Assembly: GCF_036884655.1 (NCBI RefSeq)
Contig: NC_088354.1
Coordinates: 11,014,501-11,078,500 of the forward strand
Origin: Musa acuminata AAA Group
Taxonomy: Eukaryota; Streptophyta; Magnoliopsida; Zingiberales; Musaceae
Length of the DNA stretch: 64,000 bases
Direction of reading: 5' to 3'
Below are positions 24,310 through 35,313 of this stretch, piece by piece (positions within the stretch are counted from its first letter, which is position 1; each line of letters starts with the position of its first letter). The translations under genes were made by a program, and so were the position numbers. The notes below the pieces were generated by a model. It saw only the letters and a program-made list of their open reading frames with translations. It did not search any database and was not told where the DNA came from.

Positions 24310-26250
24310 GTAGTCCAACTTAATATAATTTTGACATTATATAATTAAGATATTCTATTAAATCATTTATGTTTACAATTTCATTGGTTGGAATATATCC
24401 TATTTTTCTGATATTGAGATAACAGCTAAGAATATCTTTATTTTGTTTCTTTTTCACTATTCAGAATAAGTTTATGTGCGAATGAGACATCTAAACCATT
24501 TTTTGTTTTTGTTTTTATTTTTTCTGAAACCTGTAACAGATGATTCTATTTTCAATGAAGTAATAGTAAAGCTTAAACACCCTAATGATATACTATAAAT
24601 ACTTTCACTTGTCTCTATGAACACAGAATAGATTAAACAAGGGAGGGAATCAAGTCATGTTGAGGCGACAAATATAAAGTCGACAATAGAGGAAGGGGAG
24701 ATGCTCACCGAGTAGCTTTGAGCAACAGCAACATGGTTTTGGAAAGCAATTCTGGGTTCATGGTGTCTGCAATGAGAGAGGGGTCAAGAGACCTTTTAGA
24801 AGTGACTATTGATTGCAACAATGGACGTGTACTAAATTAGGACCCAACTCTAAAAAAAGTTGATGGAAAAGAAGCAGAGAGTCTATCAGAACAACCTGGC
24901 TTGCAAATCATGAAGGCAGTGATGGTTCTCTTTGGATGAAAGCAGCACTGATGGCATCCAGTCTGTATTCTGCAGCACTGAGAAAGATTAAAAGTTACCT
25001 TTCATATATGCTTCCTTCAAAACATAGCTGAAAGTATAATGAACTCCTAAAGTCAGGATTCTTAGCTGAAAGTATATTGATTCCCACAATAGGCAGAAAT
25101 GCAAACATAAACTCAAATGTCACTTATGTTTGGATTAACTATGTAGCAGAAAATTCTTTAAAGCCTGTATAACTTCCACTGTCAATTGATTAACAAAGGA
25201 ATATTAAACAAGAAAAGAAAAGAAGACAGACTGTAAGCATGATTTCTCATTATGATGTACTATGCTACTGTACCTTTTTTTTTTTGGGTCAGAGAAAGGA
25301 AGACAAGGAGCTTCAGTTTCTTCTTGATGATAACTGATTCAATTACTCATCTGGAGAACGATGGATAAACAACTCGGCTACAGTAAAACCACATGCTAAT
25401 GTATCAAAAAGTAGTTGCCAGAATATACAAAAGGGAGATATCAGGTATCATTGAATATGGAATATGTATGCTACCCAAAAAAATCAAACAATATAGTGGC
25501 AAATGATTTCTTCAAAGTTGTCCGATGGCTGTGAAAAAGGCTAGAAAATTCAGGTTTACAAAGGCATTGACAACTAAAATCAAAGAACCTGAATCAATAT
25601 GGCTTCGCACAATTAATTTTCGATAATAATCGACTCATGATTAGAGGGGTCAAGAGTAGCTAGCATTCCGGGATTTTTAACAGTCTCTCCCATGTGAGGC
25701 CTGGATTAGCTAGCATTCCCAGCATCCCTGTAAAAGATGAAATCTCCCTACCAAACCAGCAATTCCCATTACGATGCTACTGTCTGCTAAGATACAGTGT
25801 CGATCTCACCCTTCAACTTTCCTGTTATGAGATCTACAAATACACTTCAAAGCAAACATTTAGCGATCAACACTAGAACAAATTTATGAGGATAAATCTC
25901 ATAAAGAAGTAGAGTACTCTATTATATGAACAAAAGAGTGAAGAGTCATTCAATCAACATGATATCTAAGAAACATTATCAGAGTCGTAATACATTTTCA
26001 GGCTACAAGTAATGTGTTCAAGTGAGGAGCATAATTTTTTTATTCTTCCAACCTCTTACAACTTTTTGCTATCTGACCTGCATCTGTTGTCTAAACTCTA
26101 AAGATACCCAAAAATGTACATGTTCAATTGCCAACATATGGAATAATAGAAGAATCATGTCAAAACACCCAAATTTGTATTCGAATCTTCAAAAGCTTTC
26201 ATAACAACAAGTTCCATCAAATTTGCTGCAAATAAGAATAAATTACAACG
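24310..26250. other. Intergenic between profilin and Derlin-1
   Basis: AT-rich. The right end probably contains the Derlin 3'UTR (below about 26250) and the left end the distal profilin promoter. A poly(T) run lies at about 25277-25286. No exon seen on either strand. Confidence 0.45.
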
Positions 26251-26254
26251 TGGT

Positions 26255-28945
26255 TCATCTGTCCAGCCTATAGCTCCTCCCTCTGAAAGCTACACTACCA
26301 GTAGCAGTGTTGGCACTGTTAGGCCGTAAACCGGAGTTTGATTGCACTCCCCAACCCAGAAGAGCAACCAATTTATGTCTGTAAAACAAATTGTCAAGGA
26401 TCAAACTGAAGTAAATTCACAGTAAATTGCCAAAATACAAGGAGGAATGGGTTGTGAAATGCTGAGAATGTTATTTCAATACAACTGTGATTATCAGCAA
26501 CCCGACGCTTTTACTAGTTAAAACTAACCAAATACTGAAAAGTCCACCAATAATCATGACAATATTACTATCAAAGTAATTATAAAAATGTAAACTAAAG
26601 GAGATGGCCAGGTTTAGTAGGAATGATAACTTTTGTAAAATGAATTAACCAAAAAGGATACACCCATATTGGAGTTCTCAGTAAGTTCCTTCCAGTAGCA
26701 AGAGGATGTAATACTGTCAAGAAGTAATATAAATGACCAGCAACAATTCCCAGAAGGCTAGGCATAATGGGTGAGCCAAATATAGTGTCCAACATAAGCA
26801 TTGCCCATGGTAGATAAAATGCCTGCAGGTTGAAAAATATTGAGATGTCGCTGCATTAAAATGGACCCAGTTGCTCAAATGTTGAGGTACAATGAAAGAA
26901 TACAATGTAGAAGAGCCTATGATACCTTCAACGTGACAAGTCCATATATGTTTATCTGTGTGGTTGGGAACTCCCGGCTCCAAAGATAGAGCAGCATGAA
27001 GACCATTGATGCCCCCAGAAAGGGAGACCAAAAAAAAGGAATGGCAGACAATACCTAGTATAAAGAAAACGAAATAACTGTCACTGCTTGCTGTATATAT
27101 GTAAGCTTAAAGAAAAAAGAATGGCAAGCTTGCAACAAATGTTGCATAGTAACGAACTTGATATCTAAATGTTGCATGGTAATAAACTTGATATCTGTCT
27201 ACAAAAAAGAAAACGTGAAGAAAGAAGTTGAAAGTTAGAGAACACTGACCAATAAAAAAAAAGCTCCAAATAACATCATCCAAAGAAAATCTGCTGTCCG
27301 TTTGTCAAATGGGCCCTTTTCCAGTTGCACACCATATCTCGCTCTACAATTTTATTAATGAGGTCATACATCTCAAGGTTTTCAAGGATACACTACAGAA
27401 GGACAAGTAAACTTCAATCATACTGAAATACATACATCATCAAGAGGCGAATTCCAAAGTTGATCGAAAATTTACCAAGGAAGAAAAAATTGGTAAACAG
27501 CCTCCATACCTAAAGGCAAGATTAAGAACTTTTAGAAGTGTAAATCGAACAAAACAAGCAAGTCAAGTTCTTTAAGCTACATGAAATGAATAAATCAACA
27601 AACTACAGAAATATAAAAATATTTAGTCATGGAGATTAATTCTAAGGTTACATATCGATAACAATTAGAAGTTACACTATAAATATATAAGAATAAATAA
27701 AACACTTTTCAACAGAAATAAATCAATATTTTCTCAATTTCTGTTAAAAACACCAAGCTAAAATATCAAATTATGTGGTACCGTCATGTTAGGAAGGCCT
27801 GTATGTTGGCATAAAACGTGATTGACATATTTAAATTAAAATGCTTGCGAAAGGTACGTAGAACTTAAGATAAATCTTCATATAGATAATGACAAGACAT
27901 TTTCTTAGTTTTATAAGTATATTTAACTCATTGTTTATTAAAATTAACAAAAAAACATGTTGAGGTTTCAATAATATCATTCATGATTAGTGCAGACAGA
28001 CAGCTGCATGTGAACAACAAAACAGTAAGTTTCATATCAACAAAAATAAGCAAATTAACAAAACTATGAATGATTCAACAACTAAAAAAAATGTGAGACA
28101 GTGTGAACTAGATCTTTAAAATAATTTGACCATAGAGAACAAAACCAATAACAAAGAGGATGCAAAATGTACAACACATTCTGTTGAGTGCCTGATCTGG
28201 TCTTGGTTTGCAAAGCCTGATTAGAATGACTTACCAGTATCATTTGCATAGCAGAATACTCAAGACTCTAGTTATTGTTATAAAAGGATGACAAAGAACA
28301 GCTAAAAAGTTCTGGCTGAATTCAAGGAACAACGAGACTATTATACCTGAAATTGAGTAAATACTGGCTGATATAGTAGCAGAATAGTTCCAAGATCAAA
28401 CAAGTTTAACTGGAATGCTGCAGTGGTCAAAAAGCACAGAGTCCCATAGGCCTTGCTCACTGGTGGAAGAGAATTGTAGAATCTGGAAGAAAATAAAGAG
28501 ATAACTTAATAGTTGTTTAGCAGCAAACTAATGTCAAAATAGTTTATTTGTAAACAAAGGGTAGAAAGAAGAGAATACAGTGGTCATCAATTTGCATAAA
28601 TTATAATAATGGGGTTAGCAAGCAGTCTCACACCCTCTACAGATAGTATTAGATATGCTAAAGAAGGTGCACATCATCAAAGATAACTTGGTCGCATATT
28701 AAGCAATTCAAATCACAAGCTCATGTAGTGTCATGCGTATATAGACGGCAAAACAAAAGATAAAACCAAAGGAAACAACCATTTGTAGATGACCGACGAA
28801 CTTCACATATATTAAGATATCGCTATTACCCTCTATATATATATATACCAAGGTATGCAATTTCGAATAATACCTTACGGTACGTGCGGTATATACCGGT
28901 CCGTCAGCTTACCGGTACACGGATCGCTCGTTACCGGACAGAACG

Positions 28946-29016
<71 letters not shown>

Positions 29017-29066
29017 TAAAAAGCGACGTCGTGTCACCTTTTTCACGACGTCGCCTTATATATAAG

Positions 29067-29151
<85 letters not shown>

Positions 29152-31232
29152 AGCGGTATACAGTTTTGTACCGTACCGAGCGAACATCGAAACTCCGGTA
29201 CGGTACGAAATTACATACCTTGATACATACATTAATATCATGAGCCCCCTCACTGTTTTGATCAAAACAATGGGATCGACCGAGGATCTAGCTTGGCTAG
29301 CCACTTGGAAGGCTTCATGGTCCCATGGATTGGCTACATCAAACATGGAGGATTCCTACTTCGACCTAAATAGATTAGGTGAGACTTCCAGTAGCACATA
29401 AGGTGGTTGCCTAGTTTGGAAAGTAAGTGCATTTCTAAGCACATCAACCCAGCTTAGGAAGTAGTTCATTCCTGAGGATGAAAGATGATGAGAAAAGAAC
29501 AATAATAAAAAAGAAAAGGATGTACATCATTCCCAAAGAACATTTGGCCACCTACACATCAGAACATACATGACAGACCACTAAATACTGAATCCTAAAC
29601 CAGTTAAGTGGTTAAAATTTTCTATTTGTCCATCATATAAGAACCAAGGTAAAACAACAACGATTCCCACAACAGCGACATCCCAACCGGGCCATAGAAA
29701 AATTGATACAATTTGTATATTTATCTCCTATCAGAAATTAATTCCCACAGATATTAAATCCACCCATAATCAAACCCCAGCATCCACATCAAGAGACATG
29801 TTGTCCAAAATCTTTGTAATCCATGTGAGATTAAACTAGGGTATTCCTCAGCCTATAACCATCAGGTACCTGAGAGTACACTGTTCATAGATTATGCCAT
29901 GGCATGTCAGCCCATACAACATTTCTCTGACATTATATTGTCATAATCCAAGTCACAAAAACTTAAAAGCATGCATTATGGCCTTATAGGAACAAGAATT
30001 TATATGATAATGCACAGAGACTACTCATGTAATTTATGACAATGGTTCTCCACTTTACTGTGAATTTAATTCACAGCTTAGAAGGTTATCATCGAAGTTA
30101 TAGAGTAGATCCAATATATTCCAAAAATCCATATACACCAAGTTCTCATAATGCATAATGAGGCAAAAAAAAGAGGAAAAACTGAGTTGGAAATAAATTA
30201 AACGAACATATTGGATAATTTGTTGACAAGAAAACACCAACTAGTTTACAAGACCAAGGGAAAGACAGTCAACTCGGGGGCATACTTCTTTCCAACAAAT
30301 TCACGTAAATGGAATTATCATTACCCACAGTGATTAAAATAACAGTTCATATGTGAAGTGGACTTTTTCAGTAGTAAATAACTCGGTGCCAACCTACTTG
30401 CATCGAAAAATACTTTTAATAGCAACAATAATGGAAGTGATTATGCAACACTATCAGAAACAAATAGCTGCTATGAAAGGTTATAACCAAGTTTTGTTCA
30501 ATTTTAGTAACATATTCATCTAACATACACCAATTCATTTCCGTCACAGAAGAGTTTTCATGCTCAATAAAAGATTGAAGGTCTTTGTTTTCTGATAGAA
30601 GATCCAAGGTCCCTATCAAAGCTCCTTAAAAGAAATGTTTATAACCAACTTATGACCTTATCAATAATACATATGCTTCAGCTCCTCACCACCCAAAAAC
30701 ACACACGCATGCGCTTGCGCACACACGAAAGGCCAACATCCTGGTTTCTCCTCCTAAGTATACAATTAATATCCTTTTTCAAATCAGTGTCAGCAAACAA
30801 GACAGGCGCAGTCCTTCACTCGTCCAAACCTAAAAAAAAAATCGATTTAGCCTTTGACTTCACTTAAAAATGGAGCCCTCCGTTTCAACATAACAACTTG
30901 TGATCGGATTAATTCCTCTTGGTAATGTTTCAGATCACATACACAAAAAAAACCACGTAATTCACAACCATAAAGAAGCAGCAGCAGCTCAATTACAAAT
31001 CCCACTAATTTCTTGGGAAATGCAGCAAGAAAAAACATCCAGTACGAAAACAGGGTCCAAATCCTAATCTATCACGAAGATTATCTTGAATCTATAAACC
31101 AAAACCAACACCAAACAGGATCATGTAAACTGCACAACAAGATCAACCCTAGTAATTAAAGGAAAAACGAAGTTAGGGTTTGACGAAGACTACATCGCGA
31201 TGATTTCAAACTTACTCAGCCGGAGAAGACAT
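26255..31232 (-). CDS. DER1: Derlin-1-type ER-associated degradation protein
   Basis: Multi-pass, rhomboid-like ER membrane protein that helps retrotranslocate misfolded proteins for proteasomal degradation (ERAD). Seven minus-strand exons: 31232-31216, 28482-28347, 27509-27436, 27343-27250, 27054-26926, 26822-26662 and 26378-26255. All phases agree, giving 244 aa, normal for plant Derlins. Signature segments in order: [78 protein letters not shown], then [19 protein letters not shown] and [10 protein letters not shown]. The WR pair after the first membrane segment and the GxxxG-like [11 protein letters not shown] segment are retained. The first coding exon is only 17 nt and intron 1 is 2733 bp. 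Family identity is certain; assignment to the Derlin-1 class is likely. Confidence 0.96.
28849..29222. mobile_element. MITE-like palindromic element in Derlin intron 1
   Basis: A 374-bp segment with terminal inverted repeats: CAAGGTATGCAATTTCG at 28849-28865 matches the reverse complement of 29206-29222 with one mismatch in 17. Both arms are rich in CGGTAC/GGTACC phrases. The interior holds TA and TTTA microsatellites and an 11-bp perfect hairpin at 29023-29054. No coding sequence. Flanking target duplication is unclear because both sides are TATAC/ATAC-rich. Confidence 0.7.
28948..29018. repeat. TA and TTTA microsatellites
   Basis: A (TA)n run from about 28948 passes directly into about ten TTTA units ending near 29018. 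A second (TA)n run covers about 29057-29148 on the other side of the hairpin. Confidence 0.9.
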
Positions 31233-31374
31233 CCTCGGGATCGCAACGTGATCTCTCTTGCTCTCTCAGGGCGAGACGACGATCGAGTAACGAAGAAAGC
31301 AACGCGGAGCTTCTTCTCTCTCCGTTGGTTTCCTGGAAACCTCTTTGAGGACGGAAGAAAGCAGAGGATTCCGG

Positions 31375-31540
31375 AAATCGACGTGGCAAATTAATGACGA
31401 CCGTCGGATCATTCGATCGGACGGTTGAAGCTTTCGATGACGCTACGGAAGCTTGCCGTTGGCACAGGAAGATAGGATGCCTCTTAGGAAGTGACGTAGC
31501 AAATCGATGGCGACCGTCGGATCATCCGATCGGCCAGTAC
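31375..31540 (-). promoter_or_regulatory. Derlin-1 upstream region with duplicated ACGT-containing block
   Basis: Two imperfect copies about 115 bp apart: ATCGACGTGGCAAAT then GACCGTCGGATCATTCGATC (31377-31420), and GTGACGTAGCAAAT then GACCGTCGGATCATCCGATC (31491-31533). CGATGACGC sits between them at about 31435. ACGT cores of this kind are bound by plant bZIP factors, including those of the unfolded protein response that induce Derlins. The link to Derlin regulation is inference. The block starts about 145 bp upstream of the Derlin ATG. Confidence 0.5.
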
Positions 31541-31699
31541 CCGACGCTTTTGATCACGCGGCGGGGCCCGCGGTTCTCTTCGGCCGAAAAGAATTCCGAT
31601 TCAATCGAACCGGATCGGATCATATTTGGGCTTCAATGCGGGCCAACCAGACCGCCTGTTTCTCCAGCTCGGCCCATTATATTATGTGGTTGATTTTTC

Positions 31700-33600
31700 C
31701 AAAGCTTTGAAATCTATCATATGTTTATATTAACATAATATCTATTTATTCCTTAATCTGTACATTTTTCCAGGAATATTTACCCTTTAATCCGTAGTCC
31801 AATCAACATTAAACATCATGAGGAATCCTACAAAGATTAGAACACAAGATAGATTAGGTAAAACATAAATGTCATGAGATATAATTCATATGATAACCAA
31901 ATCAATAATATTACAAAATAAGATAGATTAGATGAGATATAATTCATATGGATTATATGTCTTCCAACTTGGTGGAATGTCATCCGTTCTCTCTCAAAAT
32001 TTTCACGATTATACGTTATAACATTATTCTTTTAGAAGAGGAGGTTTCGAAAGTAAAAGAAAAATCATGAGATTCAATAACGAACAATATGCGCTACGAA
32101 GAAAGAATTAAATTCCTCGTCGTAGAAGATCAAGTTATCGGTTAGCTTGAGCTAACTTTAACCTAAGTACAAATTCTTTTGTATCGATCGATCATCGTAT
32201 AAATTATAAAAAAATTTATCATTTTTTCTCTCATTTTCTCTGGACATACTAACGAAAACCTCGTAATTTTATATTCTCATCTGACTACGATATAAAAGTA
32301 TTTTCATACTTAATTTTTTAGTATGAAAAATTATATTAGTAATCCATAGATCCTTATCGATCATAACACTTATCACACTTTTTTTTTTCTTGTTTAACAA
32401 GAAAAGGATTGATAAACATTAAACAAATGACAACGAGATGAGAAGTAGATAACTTTGCAAGCTTGTCATTCAGTAATCCATGAATTATTCTTTTTCCAAT
32501 TGATTATGGTCATATTATTCTCGACAAAGTTGAACAGTATGAGAATTGTTTTGCTCCTAATAAGAAAGAATCAGAGCTATGATTTTGATGGCAAACTCAC
32601 AAACGTGAAGCCATGAATGCCCGAAAAAGAGGATAAGGTTCGGCTGCCTACATGCGGTGGAGTTGCCATCCAAACAAAGAAGAAAGCTCCCATTTGGAAT
32701 GGTCAACCGTTCTATTTTATCTCATGTCTTCTCCCCATCCTACTCTCTGCTCGTTTATTTTATGGCCCAATTCAATGACATATGGTTTGAAAAGAGAGAG
32801 AGAGAGAGAGAGACGGAAAATATAATAAATGAGTTGTAATTGTCAAAGACAAATAGAAGTTTTATATTTTCCAAAGACCTTTTTTTATTTATCATAATTC
32901 CTAAAATATTCTTTCGTAATACAACTCGAGTAGTATCTCGTAACACTCGATGGATCGATACGAATCGATTCGATCTATCAATAAAATTTAATTTTAAATA
33001 GGCTTATAACGTCGTAAACATATCGAGTCTAATTAAAAATATTATAAATAAGTCAAATTGACACGACACTCTACTCATATATAAAATTCGAAACATCATA
33101 ATTGTCAGTCAAGAAGTATTATAAGGAATAGAACAAAAACATGTACTGAAGAAATATAAAACTTAAGTCAGCAATTAAAACTGTCATAAAAATAATAGCT
33201 ATTAAACTGTCAATGCCTTTTGCCAGTTTATTATTATTATTATTTTGGTCTTATCCAAATCTTTAATGAGTAGCTTTGATACGACTTAGAACCGACCATG
33301 GCGCTACGCTGCCTAACCTCGGATCCTATCTCGGCGGCTGTGCATTTGGATTGAACTCCTCAAATTAGCAATTCGATAACGTGGTGGCTCATCAAAAGCT
33401 CGTTGGACGTGACATTTGAGCGTCTAAGAAATCGTGACCATGTTCGGGAGGTCATCGAATAGGGAGAAACATGGAACGTGGCAATATAGAATTATGGATA
33501 TGAAAGGACGACGTCGTCTTTATCCATATTCCTCCTTATCCTATCCACAAACTCCTCCTAATCCCCTTCGTGTTAGCGTCCGCGGAGACAAGTTATCCTA
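31700..33600. other. Intergenic between Derlin-1 and OXS3-like gene
   Basis: AT-rich. It contains a short GA repeat (about 32792-32812) and, near the OXS3-like gene, a 12-bp perfect palindrome GACGACGTCGTC at about 33508-33519 with a TGACGTC-like core. No exon recognised, including on the minus strand, where the missing 3' exon of the YbeY-HAD gene was searched for. Confidence 0.45.
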
Positions 33601-33728
33601 ATCCTCCTCATAAAGGCGAAGGCGAGGCGAGGCGATGATATAAGAAAGAACATGGACCGCTCCCTCGATGCCTGCCTTGCGGTATATATGCTTGCAATCT
33701 AACCTCAAAGCGTTGCACATCAGCGGAT

Positions 33729-34418
33729 ATGGGTGAAGGTGATCTGTGTGAATCTTCGTCGTCCCATGGCGAGTCTGGTGATTCGAAGCTCTCCTGGTCT
33801 TCTTCGGAGCTTACAGACGATGCAACTTCCTCGTCTCCTCGCTCGTCGTCGACCGCATCGCAGCCAGATTCGAATGGATCTCTTTTCGACTTGTCGTCGC
33901 TCATGGCCCAACTCCCAATCAAGTGAGCACCGACTTCTCCCTTACACTAAGCTATTCTCTTCTGTCTTCTGTCATCAAAATTTCCCTTTTGAAATTTGGT
34001 TTCTGCAAATTTTTCTTTGTTTTGTTGCCCCTTATATTGCATGGCCGTTGATGAAGGTTAAATCGTTGAAACCTGCAGAAGAGGGCTCTCCAAGTACTAT
34101 CAGGGGAAGTCCCAGTCATTTCGATCCCTATCAGATGTTAGATGCATGGAGGATCTTGCAAAGGAAGAGAACCCCAACAGGAAGAAGATGAAGGTATGCC
34201 ACGGCATCGGAGGACTCGGTGCAACACCGAGGCTCTATAAGAAAACAACATCAAGGAGGGCTTCCAGGGGTTCATGTCCCTCTTTACCGGCGAGAAGGAA
34301 CAGAAGTAGTCCTTTGCGGAGCAGGAAGCCGCTAGATTTACCTCCGGCGAAAGTGCACCGGGCCAATGATGTCTTGTGTCAGTGGGAGGAAAGCAAGGAG
34401 CAGTTGGCTCTACTATAA
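33729..34418 (+). CDS. OXS3: OXIDATIVE STRESS 3 (OXS3)-like protein
   Basis: Small nuclear, chromatin-associated plant protein linked to tolerance of oxidative and heavy-metal stress. Two exons: 33729-33922 and 34079-34418, joined in phase through the Lys of LPIKRGLSKYYQGKSQSF, giving 177 aa. The N-terminus is Ser-rich and acidic (SSSSHGESGDSKLSWSSSEL). The family core follows: FDLSSLMAQLPIK, then RGLSKYYQGKSQSF, SLSDVRCMEDLAKEENP, with the intron placed inside the core. The C-terminal tail is basic (RRASRGSCPSLPARRNRSS). An internal GTATGC after MKK could be an alternative donor. TATATAT at 33683-33689 is a likely TATA box. It is convergent with the YbeY-HAD gene, whose 3' end lies about 0.9 kb away. 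Confidence 0.88.
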
Positions 34419-35310
34419 CAAGACAACATGGAAGTGTACTGACATCAAAGGGTACTACAATCCTTTTCCAACTTCGATAGAATTTACAACATTAAGTTAA
34501 ATGAGAGTGATACCAATAAGATGCACTAATATCCCAACCATTTTAAGTCCTACCATACGAATCATTTTCTAGCCACTGAAACCGCGTTGCGTCTTAATTT
34601 GATTCACCTCATCTAACTACTGCATAGGTAGTGTTCAAAAAGCAAAAGGATTGTCCTCTGCTCTTTGTTCCATGAAAGAAATTATTTCCTCTTTTGAGTC
34701 GGTAGGACTGTAGTGGTGTGCGCCAAGGAAATGGAAGAGCATGAATGCCAACATTTTTGCTAGGATTTGTGCCGAAAACATCTACAGTGTACTTGGTGCA
34801 ACTCTCTAATAATCAAAACTGCAGTTTAGACATTTGCCTGGTTCGACGCCTGATGATGCCTACGTCTCCAACTTATTCACTCTCACCTTCACCTTCAAAG
34901 TGTGGCATAATCTGTTACAAGATGATCTTTATCATGTCAGAGGGAAAGATGACAACATTAATTTTTAGATATACAGCTAAATTCAGCATGATTTATTTAA
35001 CCGTATCGAGGGCGCTCAGAAGCATTAAACTCTTTTCCAGCTTTTGCTACAATAACTTACACATGCAGCAAAGATAATAAAAGTATTCTATGAGTAACCA
35101 AATATTGCACTATTTCAGGATGTTTGGACATGCTTAACCCAAGCAGATATTGAATGGCTCATTAGAGCGTTTATAGATATTAGCGATACCCTAATGCTTG
35201 TGAAATGGGCACTTTGTAACACATTGACGCTAACCTTAATAATGATAATGATGCCAAATAAGCAGTTTTTATTCGATAATCTTTAAAAGGGATATTCAAA
35301 CTAGTATCTC
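34419..35310. other. Convergent 3' region of OXS3-like and YbeY-HAD genes
   Basis: About 0.9 kb, probably both 3'UTRs plus spacer. I looked on the minus strand for the expected last HAD exon (motif GDGEND followed by a stop) and did not find it. Confidence 0.5.
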
Positions 35311-35313
35311 ATT

